Below, one piece after another: positions 22,933 through 30,631 of a DNA stretch of 33,103 nucleotides (position 1 is the stretch's first letter; the number at the start of each line of letters is the position of its first letter). The DNA is from Candidatus Gastranaerophilales bacterium (lineage in GTDB: Bacteria; Cyanobacteriota; Vampirovibrionia; Gastranaerophilales; Gastranaerophilaceae). The notes beneath the pieces are model-generated. The model saw only the letters and a list, made by a program, of their open reading frames with translations. It ran no database searches and was not told the origin of the DNA. The position numbers and the translations under genes were made by a program. The stretch is from NCBI GenBank assembly GCA_944324255.1, contig CALUVM010000018.1, positions 1 to 33,103 of the forward strand, in the 5' to 3' direction.

Positions 22933-23319
22933 ATGATTGAACCGATTAATGCCTTTAGCCCTCGGGCGGTATTTAGAGGGAAACCAGGAGCTTACGGAAA
23001 TCCAGCTAGAATGTCAGATCCAAAAATCGCAGCATTAAATGCAGGCGGAGTATCTGCAGCTGTAGGGGCTCTTACAATGGCCGTTTCCAGAAGTTATACT
23101 TCTTCCTGGTCACACGCAGGAGTTCTTGGTCTATGCGGAGCAGGACTTACAATGTTCTTTTTAACTCCTAGTCTGATTGAGAAAATGGGCTTAACAAAAC
23201 TTACAAAAAGTAAGGATGCAAAAGCCTTAGTAAATGAAGAACCTCAAAAAATGACTGCAGCTGTTAAAGAGCACTTAAGACCTGTTAAAAAGATGGTTCA
23301 GTTCAGGCAGCAATCTTAG
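22933..23319 (+). CDS. Small membrane protein with AVFRGK N-terminal motif
   Basis: 129 residues from the ATG at 22933 (a GTG two codons upstream is less likely). Two hydrophobic segments lie at about 34-52 and 60-80, followed by a basic C-terminal tail. The N-terminus RAVFRGKPGAYGNP resembles the P-x-F-[KR]-x-[KL] starts of other proteins here. No domain recognised. Its stop codon overlaps the stop of the convergent gene within TTAG. Confidence 0.6.
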   Translation: MIEPINAFSPRAVFRGKPGAYGNPARMSDPKIAALNAGGVSAAVGALTMAVSRSYTSSWSHAGVLGLCGAGLTMFFLTPSLIEKMGLTKLTKSKDAKALVNEEPQKMTAAVKEHLRPVKKMVQFRQQS

Positions 23320-23753
23320 TCCATTGGATTGTTTTTGCCGACACCGAACCCGTTATGGGCAATATTATAGATGGAGCATAAAACTACTCCGGCTGCGCCT
23401 AGTTTCGATAGGAATCCTTTAGTAAGAAGAGCCAGAGAGGCGCAGCCGGCGGCAGGAAGCCAATTACAAAGAGTATACAGTGCACCTTTTGTCCATCCTT
23501 TTATGCTGCCCCAGATTACAGGCAACGGATTTTTTTCACGCAAATCCGTAATTTTGTTTTGTGCGGCATTAGAAACGTAACTTATATTATCAATTGTTCT
23601 TGTATCTGCATATAATTTCTGGTAGTAATCAGCCGCTGCATCTTCTTTACCGGCTGCAGCAAAATGATTACTGACTTTTACAGTATCATAGAGAGCAGCG
23701 GCTATGCCTGCCGCACCAATTGTTTTACAGATTATCGGCGATATTACTGCCAT
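23316..23753 (-). CDS. Small membrane protein of unknown function
   Basis: 145 residues with hydrophobic stretches at about 3-22 and in the C-terminal half (roughly 90-133), separated by a polar helical region. Rich in Ala and Gly. It starts in the TAATG overlap with the HEAT-like gene's stop, so the two are coupled in translation. No named family. Confidence 0.6.
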   Translation of the reverse strand: MAVISPIICKTIGAAGIAAALYDTVKVSNHFAAAGKEDAAADYYQKLYADTRTIDNISYVSNAAQNKITDLREKNPLPVIWGSIKGWTKGALYTLCNWLPAAGCASLALLTKGFLSKLGAAGVVLCSIYNIAHNGFGVGKNNPMD

Positions 23754-24808
23754 TATTCACCCTTTTTGGTTGTTTTTATTTCTACTGTGCTCGTCTGCGC
23801 CGGAGTATAGTTCACATCAGTGCCGGAAGTCATCTTAAGCAGTATTTCTGATGCCTGTAAAACATCGTCTTTATTTGACTCAGGGTTCTGTTGAATCTTA
23901 GTTAAAAGTTCTACGGTATAATTATTTCCGCTTGCCAAACCTGAATCAAAAGCGCTTAAAGCTGCTATTCTTACGATGTCATCCGGATCCTGAACCATCT
24001 TATTCAACAGCGCATTCAAAGCTGCATCATCATATCTTGATTTATCTTCATCCAATCTCGTCAAAATTTCTTTTGCTGCCATTAAACGAATATCAAGATT
24101 CGGATTGTTTAAATAGTTTTCAAGAGATTTTATATATTCATCCGTTAGAGCGACTATTTTCTTTTCTTCCGATGTTTTTTTGATTTCTTTTTGCTCTTCC
24201 GAAAGTGTATCGATATTATTTATAATCTCTTTTGAAGTATCCATATCATCTTTTGAAACAGTGTTCAAACCTTCATTTATTTCAGCTTTTTTAGCGGATG
24301 ATTCCTCTATTTGAGGAGTTTCTTCTTTTATGGCAGCAGGCACTTTATCCTGACCATCCTTATTCGCAGATCCGGTATCCGTATTTGACACAGTTTGAGG
24401 GACACCATTATATGTATAATTATTCATATAATATTGAGGAGGGTAAGAGTTTACTACCGGTGCACTCGAAGGTGTATTTAAAGCAGATACCGGTGCTGAA
24501 GCCGCAGGGGTATAAGCTGTATATTGTGTATTTGAGAAAGCTGCTGCATCAGGAGAATTAATTCCTCCGGCTTGAGGATTAACATAATTAGCAGGAACTG
24601 TTATATATTGCGGATTCTGCGTATATCCTTGCTGCGGAACTTGATACTGCAACGAATAACTCATAGGACAGGTCTGTGGGTCTTGACAACCGCTTGAAAT
24701 TATTGCTCCGTTAGGATTAGCATTAACTGTAGGATTAGTTATTTGTATCGTCACACCTGAATAGTTTGCGGGATATGGCTGATACGGATAGTTTACACAT
24801 TTTGTCAT
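23753..24808 (-). CDS. Disordered Pro/Tyr/Asn-rich protein with HEAT-like C-terminus
   Basis: 351 residues. Residues 1-150 are low-complexity Pro/Tyr/Asn/Gln/Ser sequence with no signal peptide, and 150-215 are charged and helical. From about 220 to 335 there are helical repeats typical of HEAT/ARM proteins (NPNLDIRLMAAKEILTRL, DPDDIVRIAALSAFDSGL), which usually mediate protein contacts. The ATG has AAAGGTG upstream. It is coupled by TAATG to the small membrane protein, which may recruit it to the membrane (inference). It is divergent from fliJ, with 185 bp between. Confidence 0.65.
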   Translation of the reverse strand: MTKCVNYPYQPYPANYSGVTIQITNPTVNANPNGAIISSGCQDPQTCPMSYSLQYQVPQQGYTQNPQYITVPANYVNPQAGGINSPDAAAFSNTQYTAYTPAASAPVSALNTPSSAPVVNSYPPQYYMNNYTYNGVPQTVSNTDTGSANKDGQDKVPAAIKEETPQIEESSAKKAEINEGLNTVSKDDMDTSKEIINNIDTLSEEQKEIKKTSEEKKIVALTDEYIKSLENYLNNPNLDIRLMAAKEILTRLDEDKSRYDDAALNALLNKMVQDPDDIVRIAALSAFDSGLASGNNYTVELLTKIQQNPESNKDDVLQASEILLKMTSGTDVNYTPAQTSTVEIKTTKKGE

Positions 24809-24879
24809 AATACACCTTTACACATTCACATATTAATAATAAGGCTTATAATACAAAAAAATTGCTTAATTTTCCCAAT

Positions 24880-24908
24880 TTGTAAAGAAATATTACACCA
24901 TATATATG
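24880..24908 (+). promoter_or_regulatory. Possible promoter of the fliJ-flgE cluster
   Basis: TTGTAA (24880-24885), 17 bp, then TATATG (24903-24908), a weak sigma-70-type match. No sigma-28 or sigma-54 flagellar promoter motif was seen upstream of fliJ. Confidence 0.3.
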
Positions 24909-24993
24909 ATGGTAGTCATGCCGTTATCAGTTAAAGTATTAGAGGTACTAAGTGTACATTATTGTATGCTTGGCGGAGACGAGGTAGATTCAA

Positions 24994-25437
24994 TTGAAAA
25001 AGTTCAAGTTTCGATTACAAGTCGTGCTTGATATGCGGGAAAATGAACTGGAACAACGCCAGATGGAAGCCGCAAAGATTCTTGCTGCACTAAGGCAGCA
25101 GGAAGCAAAACTCAATGATATCATCAATTTAAGCAAGCTTAACGAAAAAGAACTTGATGAATTGTATAACACCGAATCTCTTGATATACCGCAGATTGAA
25201 GCTCATAGAGATTTCGGCATAAAACTGGCTACTGATATAAAAAATCAGGAAAGAGTTATTGCAAATACCAGAGCAATACTGGAAAGAAAACAGGAAGAAG
25301 TTAGAGAAGCCCACAAAAAAGCTGAAATCTTAAGGAAGCTTAAAGAAAAACAGGAAAAAGAATATTATCAGGAATTTCTAAGACTTGAAGTAAAAGAAAT
25401 TGACGATATAACATCAGCAAGGTTTAACATAGGATGA
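24994..25437 (+). CDS. fliJ: Flagellar export chaperone FliJ-like protein
   Basis: 147 residues, almost entirely one long antiparallel coiled coil as in FliJ, beginning with the family-like KKFKFRLQVVLDMRENE. FliJ connects the FliI ATPase to the export gate. The start is TTG at 24994 with GGAG/GAGG elements upstream; no ATG fits. It overlaps fliK by 4 bp (ATGA). FliI, usually just upstream, is not here. A 41-codon frame (24906-25031) overlaps the start in another frame. Confidence 0.85.
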   Translation: MKKFKFRLQVVLDMRENELEQRQMEAAKILAALRQQEAKLNDIINLSKLNEKELDELYNTESLDIPQIEAHRDFGIKLATDIKNQERVIANTRAILERKQEEVREAHKKAEILRKLKEKQEKEYYQEFLRLEVKEIDDITSARFNIG

Positions 25438-26804
25438 TAAACTCCGTAATTGATACTTTAAATAGTTTACAAAATATAAACACTCCTGCCGGAGGTAAAA
25501 GTACCGTTTCCGACAGCGAGAATACCTCTGTCTCATATACAGACAAAAATAGTAATAGTTTTATAAAAGACGGTTTCGAGAAAGTATACAACCAGAAAAC
25601 AAGCCAGCTGCAAGAAAAGCAACACTCCGGCGAGCCGCAAACAATCGGTGAATTAAAAGAATCTTTTAACAAGGCAGTTGCCGGAGATAGCGAATCTTTT
25701 CAGGAAATTGTTTCGGAGGCTGTTGACGAATCGAATGCCGAATCTGCTTTAGACCTGACTCTTGCACGAGATATTAATGAAATAATATCAGAGCTGAAAG
25801 AAGCAGCCGGCATTGCTGAAAAAAATGACGAAGAGGACTCCGAAAATCCCGACTCTATCACTTCTGATACCGACTCTGAAACCGTAGAAAGCGATGATGC
25901 CGAAAATATGGAAGTAAAAGATTTGGACATTTTAGTTGCCGCAAGTGTGGAGCAGGCTAACTATACACAACCTATAAACAGTACAGGCGATACTGATTCT
26001 GCAGAAACCGATTCTTCTGTGATAAATAATAAGATTTCAGTATCAGATAAACCCGATTCACAAACTTCTTCCGAAACATTAATAGATTTTGAAGTTCCGG
26101 AAACTGATACAAATACCCAAACCACAGAAAAAACTTCATCTTCAGAAGGTGATTTTGAAAATCTTCTTGAAGAAGATAAGTTAAAAGAACTCAATATAGA
26201 ATCAATTGAAGCGGATACAAATACTTCATCAAATGAAGGCGGTTCTTTAATGGATAACCAATCCCCGCAGGAGCAAGCAGTAAAAGCAATGCTTCATTCC
26301 GACGGAGAATCTTTTGATATAAATATGCCTAAAACTAATCAAACCGTTCAATCTCAGAGTGTACAGGCAAAACCTGCAGATATTACTCCAAGCAAAATAA
26401 TTGAACAGATTACTAAACAGATGGAAGGTTTGTTTAATAATTCAAAAGTTAATATTGTACTTAACCCTGAATCATTGGGAAGAGTTCACATCCAACTTGT
26501 TAACTCGTCTGACGGATTATCTGCCCATTTTACTGTCGGAAGTAATGAAGTAAAAGACATGCTGATGAAAGGTTTAGACGGATTAAAAGATACACTGGCA
26601 TCTCACGGTGTCGGGGTTGATAATGTTTCCGTAAAAGTAAGCGACACACAAAAAGAAGCTGATACTCCGGACTGGACGGAACAAGAAGGTTCAAGAGGCG
26701 GAAACAAAGGTCAGAGCCAGCCTGATAGAGAAGAAAAAGAAAAGGGATTATTTGAAAAAATGATGGCTCAAACAAATGAGGAGTTTAAAAATGGTAATGT
26801 ATAG
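25434..26804 (+). CDS. fliK: Flagellar hook-length control protein FliK
   Basis: 456 residues. The first 300 are acidic, Ser/Thr/Asp/Glu-rich and disordered, as expected for the molecular ruler part. The C-terminal domain (about 325-415) has the FliK switch signature VNIVLNPESLGRVHIQLV followed by an LKDTLASHGVGVDNVSVKV segment. It ends hook growth and switches export specificity. Translation is coupled to fliJ by an ATGA overlap, and flgD follows after 12 nt. Confidence 0.93.
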   Translation: MINSVIDTLNSLQNINTPAGGKSTVSDSENTSVSYTDKNSNSFIKDGFEKVYNQKTSQLQEKQHSGEPQTIGELKESFNKAVAGDSESFQEIVSEAVDESNAESALDLTLARDINEIISELKEAAGIAEKNDEEDSENPDSITSDTDSETVESDDAENMEVKDLDILVAASVEQANYTQPINSTGDTDSAETDSSVINNKISVSDKPDSQTSSETLIDFEVPETDTNTQTTEKTSSSEGDFENLLEEDKLKELNIESIEADTNTSSNEGGSLMDNQSPQEQAVKAMLHSDGESFDINMPKTNQTVQSQSVQAKPADITPSKIIEQITKQMEGLFNNSKVNIVLNPESLGRVHIQLVNSSDGLSAHFTVGSNEVKDMLMKGLDGLKDTLASHGVGVDNVSVKVSDTQKEADTPDWTEQEGSRGGNKGQSQPDREEKEKGLFEKMMAQTNEEFKNGNV

Positions 26805-26816
26805 AGGGGAGGCTTT

Positions 26817-27416
26817 ATGTCTTTAGCAAGTAATGAAATTGTTAGTATGCAAAACCAGAGTGCATATAATCAAGCAGAAAGTAGTTTGAACGGAAATGTT
26901 AAAACATCTTCAACAGATGACAGTAATATGTTTCTGACTTTGATGCTTCAGCAGCTTCAAAATCAGGATCCTACTCAGCCTACCGATAATACGGAATGGC
27001 TCGCTCAATTGGCTCAGTATTCAACACTTGAGCAAATGACCCAGATGAATGAAGGTTTGGATAACTGTATGAACTATTTATCTGCACTTTATTCCGATTT
27101 AGCCGCAAATGCAGAAATTACTCAAACACTTTCACTTATCGGAAAAGAAGTTACTGTTAATTATACAGATCCTGAAACAAAAGAAGAAAAAGAAGTTTCC
27201 GGCATCGTAACAGAAGCAAGTTTTGAAGACGGAACCGGCAAAGTTAAAATCGGTGATGAATATTATTCAATAGCTAATATTGTTTCAATAAGAGAATCCG
27301 AAGCTTCACCTGCTGCTACAAACTTTACCGTAACAGCCAGTGCAGGGAACAACGGAGATAGCATAAAAGATACGGTTACCGATGCCTTGAAGAGCAAACT
27401 GGGCATAAGTAAATAA
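26817..27416 (+). CDS. flgD: Flagellar hook cap protein FlgD
   Basis: 199 residues. The N-terminal export and assembly segment holds the FlgD signature (MFLTLMLQQLQNQDPTQP followed by an AQLAQYSTLEQM stretch). The following beta domain begins at LIGKEVTVNY. FlgD caps the growing hook and guides FlgE assembly. GGGGAGG precedes the ATG. The gene order fliK-flgD-flgE is the common one. Confidence 0.95.
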   Translation: MSLASNEIVSMQNQSAYNQAESSLNGNVKTSSTDDSNMFLTLMLQQLQNQDPTQPTDNTEWLAQLAQYSTLEQMTQMNEGLDNCMNYLSALYSDLAANAEITQTLSLIGKEVTVNYTDPETKEEKEVSGIVTEASFEDGTGKVKIGDEYYSIANIVSIRESEASPAATNFTVTASAGNNGDSIKDTVTDALKSKLGISK

Positions 27417-27533
27417 GGCAGATAGAGGCTTGCCTAACAATAAAAAGGGTAGGATTAATCCCTCACCCTGAATCTCTTTCAAAAGAGAGAAAAGATATGA
27501 AAATAAAGTAATAAATTATAACCCTAGACAGGG
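27416..27533 (+). promoter_or_regulatory. Hairpin-rich spacer between flgD and flgE
   Basis: This 128-bp gap holds a series of small stems: AGGCA/TGCCT (27416-27435), AGGGT/ACCCT around GGATTAATCC (27446-27469), TCTCTTT/AAAGAGA (27473-27488) and CCCT/AGGG (27522-27533). It could set the flgD to flgE expression ratio by pausing or RNA processing. Part of it (TCACC...AAAAGAGAGAA) resembles the leader at 17545-17577. Confidence 0.4.
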
Positions 27534-27544
27534 CAGGAGGAAAA

Positions 27545-28912
27545 ATGACACAGGCGCTACACACATCCAGTACCGGTATAAACGCCGGACAATCCCAAAT
27601 CAACGTAATCGCCAATAACGTTGCAAACATTAACACTACAGCTTTTAAAGCTGCTAATGTTACTTTTGAAACTCTGTTTTCTAATACACTATCATACGGT
27701 AGTGCAGCAACAAGTGAAGGCGGCGGAACTAACCCGAAACAAATAGGTTTAGGTACTAAAATAGGCGGCATTACCCGTAATTTTAATACCGGAACTTTTG
27801 TTCAAACAGGGCGTGATACCGATTTAATGATTTCCGGAACCGGATTTTTTGTAGTTCAAGATGCAGACGGAAAGCAATACTTTACAAGAGATGGGATTTT
27901 CTCTCTCGACAGTGAAGGAAATCTTGTGAATAACTCCGGAATGAAAGTTGTAGGTGCCGAAGGTTTATATTCAAATTCAGGTTCAAGCACAACAGTAAAA
28001 GTACCTAAAAACATTAAAGTATCTGTAGAAGGTTCTCCGGATCTTCAAAACAAAAACCTTAATGAACTAAATAATTTGACCAATGCACTAAAAGCGGGTA
28101 ACATCGGTGTGAAAATTTTGGATCAGGATGGCGGAACTATCGGTGATCTGGTTCTTACAATTGATGATTTAAATCAAACAGTTGGTGATATGGTTGCAGC
28201 ATTTAATGCTCAAATAGCTCAATACGAAGATGATCACTCCGTTGATCTTGGTTTTAGCGCACAGGTTAATGGTGACGGGACAATAGCATTTAATACGGAA
28301 GGAAATAATGCTATATCTTTCAATCAGGAAACAACTACAAGTAACTTCCTGTCTGCTTTCGGAATGTCCGATCAAAAAACGACTTCAGATATATTAAATG
28401 AGAGTGTAAGCATACAGGATATGCTTTTTAACAATGATAGAGAAGCGACAGGGCTTGAAGATGTTACTGTTGATGAAAACGGTATTGTTACAGCTATCTA
28501 TACAGATGGTTCAAGATTAACAAAATACGTAGATGCTAATGATTCCATTGAATGGAAATACATAACCAAAGAAGGTGTTGAAATTACGGGTGACGATGTT
28601 ACAACAACAGGTTCGGTTCTTGCTGATACCAATTTTGTAATTGAGCTTGCTACAATGGTAAACCAGGAAGGTCTTGTTTCAATAAACAACAACCTTTGGG
28701 AATGGGGTCCGGATGTCGGCGAAGTCTATTATGGTATGGCGGGAGAAATGGCATTCGGAAGCATTGAATCAGGTGGTTACGAAGGGTCTAATGTTGATAT
28801 CGCTTTTGAATTATCCAATATGATTACTGCTCAACGAATGATTCAAATGAATTCACGAGTATTCGCAACAGCAAGCAGTGTAATGGAAACACTTGCTTAT
28901 CTGGGTCAATAA
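27545..28912 (+). CDS. flgE: Flagellar hook protein FlgE
   Basis: 455 residues. The N-terminal rod/hook motif INVIANNVANINTTAFKAAN, the DLMISGTGFFVV and QYFTRDGIFSLDSEGNLVN blocks, and the C-terminal NMITAQRMIQMNSRVFATAS helix define a hook/distal rod protein. Length and position after flgD indicate FlgE rather than FlgG. The variable middle (about 150-370) forms the exposed hook domains. A strong ribosome-binding site (CAGGAGG) is present and a terminator follows. Confidence 0.95.
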   Translation: MTQALHTSSTGINAGQSQINVIANNVANINTTAFKAANVTFETLFSNTLSYGSAATSEGGGTNPKQIGLGTKIGGITRNFNTGTFVQTGRDTDLMISGTGFFVVQDADGKQYFTRDGIFSLDSEGNLVNNSGMKVVGAEGLYSNSGSSTTVKVPKNIKVSVEGSPDLQNKNLNELNNLTNALKAGNIGVKILDQDGGTIGDLVLTIDDLNQTVGDMVAAFNAQIAQYEDDHSVDLGFSAQVNGDGTIAFNTEGNNAISFNQETTTSNFLSAFGMSDQKTTSDILNESVSIQDMLFNNDREATGLEDVTVDENGIVTAIYTDGSRLTKYVDANDSIEWKYITKEGVEITGDDVTTTGSVLADTNFVIELATMVNQEGLVSINNNLWEWGPDVGEVYYGMAGEMAFGSIESGGYEGSNVDIAFELSNMITAQRMIQMNSRVFATASSVMETLAYLGQ

Positions 28913-28920
28913 TCTTTAAC

Positions 28921-28950
28921 GGCAGCCGTTTTATAGCGGCTGCCTTCTTA
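28921..28950 (+). terminator. Terminator of the flagellar cluster
   Basis: GGCAGCCG (28921-28928), an 8-nt loop and CGGCTGCC (28937-28944), followed by TTCTTA. The T-run is short but the stem is strong. Confidence 0.75.
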
Positions 28951-28959
28951 AAATCCGCA

Positions 28960-29145
28960 CATGACTTAAGGGCATGCCAATTTATTAAAAAAGCATGGAA
29001 AAATCTTGTCAAGTTCTTAACAAAAGTCATGAAGTTTACAAAACTTAACATTTTCGACATGGTTGAAATCCATGTAAATCATGGGTTTCAGCATGAGAGC
29101 CAAAATCAAAAAAACTGTTACAAATGAGTACTTGTACAGGGCATG
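28960..29145. promoter_or_regulatory. CATG-rich regulatory region upstream of pipY-sepF
   Basis: Nine CATG tetramers occur in 186 bp (28960, 28973, 28994, 29028, 29058, 29071, 29080, 29092, 29142). Within it are an inverted repeat GAAATCCATG-TAAAT-CATGGGTTTC (29065-29089, one mismatch) and AAGTTT-ACA-AAACTT (29033-29047). No gene lies here. It probably contains operator sites for the downstream promoter. Confidence 0.5.
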
Positions 29146-29161
29146 AAATGTAGTATATAAT
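29132..29161 (+). promoter_or_regulatory. Promoter of pipY-sepF
   Basis: TTGTAC (29132-29137), an 18-bp spacer and TATAAT (29156-29161). The transcript would start near 29168, giving a very short leader that carries the GGGAGG site 2 nt before the ATG at 29182. Confidence 0.5.
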
Positions 29162-29181
29162 ACAAATGAGGTCGGGAGGAA

Positions 29182-29931
29182 ATGTCTCAGACAGGTGAAC
29201 ATACAGACAATCACAAAACTGCGGAGGATTTAATTCCTTCAAGTCACTGGGGTGAAGATGTTTTGTTCGATAAAAACCTTATAGAGAAGAATCTTCTTGA
29301 TGTTCAAAAAGATATCGCACCTTATAAACCAAGAATAATCGCAGTTACGAAGTATTACGGATTGCATGCAATAGTAACCGGATACGAAGCGGGATTAAGA
29401 GAGTTTGGAGAATCCAGAGCGCAAGAAGCCGTGAAAAAGATTCTTGAACTGCCGGACGCAATCAGAGCAAATTCTATATTCCACTTCATCGGACACTTAC
29501 AGACGAATAAAGCTGAAAAAGTAGTTGAGTATTTTGACTATATAGATTCAGTTGATTCGCTCAAGCTTGCCCGGGAAATATCCAAATCAGCCTGCCGTTT
29601 AAATAAGAGAGAGAAAGTTTTATTGCAGGTCAACAATGCCGGGGAAGAACAGAAATCCGGATACTCCAAACAACAGCTAAAAGAAGAACTTCCTGAGATT
29701 CTTAAGTTTGATTCAATTGAGATTTGCGGGCTTATGAATATGGCACCGGTTGATGCATCGGAAGAAGAACTTACAGCTTTATTTGCGGATATAAGAAAGT
29801 TTAGGGATGAATTGGAAAAAGAGTTCCAAATAAAATTACCGGAACTTTCAATGGGAATGACAAATGATTATAAATACGCAGTCAAAGAGGGTGCGACAAT
29901 AATCAGGTTAGGAAGAAAGTTATTTACATAA
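29182..29931 (+). CDS. PLP homeostasis protein (YggS/PipY/PLPBP family)
   Basis: A single-domain TIM-barrel PLP-binding protein that buffers pyridoxal phosphate; no catalytic activity is known for the family. 249 residues, with an N-terminal extension of about 20 residues over the norm. Lys57 in AVTKYY is the PLP lysine. FGESRAQE (75-82) corresponds to the usual FGENxxQE, and HFIGHLQTNK (101-110) is highly conserved. The end has MGMTNDYKYAVKEGATIIRLG followed by RKLF. The gene is directly upstream of sepF, an arrangement well known in Cyanobacteria (pipY-sepF) and Gram-positives. Confidence 0.93.
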   Translation: MSQTGEHTDNHKTAEDLIPSSHWGEDVLFDKNLIEKNLLDVQKDIAPYKPRIIAVTKYYGLHAIVTGYEAGLREFGESRAQEAVKKILELPDAIRANSIFHFIGHLQTNKAEKVVEYFDYIDSVDSLKLAREISKSACRLNKREKVLLQVNNAGEEQKSGYSKQQLKEELPEILKFDSIEICGLMNMAPVDASEEELTALFADIRKFRDELEKEFQIKLPELSMGMTNDYKYAVKEGATIIRLGRKLFT

Positions 29932-29952
29932 GAATAAAAAATTGGAGGAATA

Positions 29953-30459
29953 ATGGCACTATCAGAAGGATTAAAAGGGTTTGTGAATTTTTTCACTAAG
30001 AGTTTCAATGACGGAAGCGAAGACGATGCTTTCATGGATTTAGTTGAAAGTGATAACGACTATATTACAGACAGAAACTTGGCATTAGATACTATGTATG
30101 AAACAAAGGTTAAACCTGAACGTTCTTTTGATAGAGAATCAAAAGTTGTTTCTCATCCAAATAATTACAAAACTGGTGAAGTTACGGTTATTGAGCCTCG
30201 TTCATTCAGCGAATCAGCTCAAATCGTTAAAAAATTAATTGATAGAAAAACTGTTATTCTTCATCTTGATTTATTGGATAAAGAACAATCTCAAAGAACA
30301 ATTGATTTTGTATGCGGTGCAGCACATGCACTTAACGGTACACCACAAAAAATCAGCGATATGGTATTTATCTTTACCCCTAGCAATGTTTCACTTTCTG
30401 TTGAAAACGGTGCTATGCAGAGCAAGTTCGCTGAATCATTGTGGAACAAACCGCTATAA
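29953..30459 (+). CDS. sepF: Cell division protein SepF
   Basis: 168 residues. It has an N-terminal amphipathic membrane-binding helix (MALSEGLKGFVNFFTKSF), a variable acidic linker, and the SepF core from about 75: VIEPRSF (79-85), LDKEQSQRTIDFVCGAAHAL (108-127) and FIFTPSNVSL (139-148). SepF polymerises and tethers FtsZ to the membrane at the septum. It is cotranscribed with the PLP-binding protein (21-nt gap, good GGAGG site). A terminator follows. Its presence fits a cyanobacterial-type divisome. Confidence 0.95.
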   Translation: MALSEGLKGFVNFFTKSFNDGSEDDAFMDLVESDNDYITDRNLALDTMYETKVKPERSFDRESKVVSHPNNYKTGEVTVIEPRSFSESAQIVKKLIDRKTVILHLDLLDKEQSQRTIDFVCGAAHALNGTPQKISDMVFIFTPSNVSLSVENGAMQSKFAESLWNKPL

Positions 30460-30499
30460 GTTTTAATAAATAATATATTGATTTGTGATAGTTGGATTT

Positions 30500-30527
30500 T
30501 CAGGGTGCTTTTGCACCCTTTTTATTT
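30500..30527 (+). terminator. Terminator of sepF
   Basis: AGGGTGC-TTTT-GCACCCT (30502-30519) followed by TTTTATTT, a textbook Rho-independent terminator. The remaining gap to 30631 shows no gene. Confidence 0.9.
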
Positions 30528-30616
30528 ATTATTAGACACTTTTGAGCAAATCTTATTCACCTGCTCACTACTCACCAGTCGCTAGCCACTAATTTATATA
30601 CAACATTTAAAATTTC

Positions 30617-30625
30617 TGTTAAAAT
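30617..30625 (+). promoter_or_regulatory. Extended -10 giving a predicted leaderless mRNA
   Basis: TGTTAAAAT is an extended -10 that ends 6 nt before the ATG at 30632, so transcription should start at the ATG itself. There is no Shine-Dalgarno sequence. The geometry matches the elements upstream of nanE and of the gene at 3890. Confidence 0.45.
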
Positions 30626-30631
30626 CTTTAT

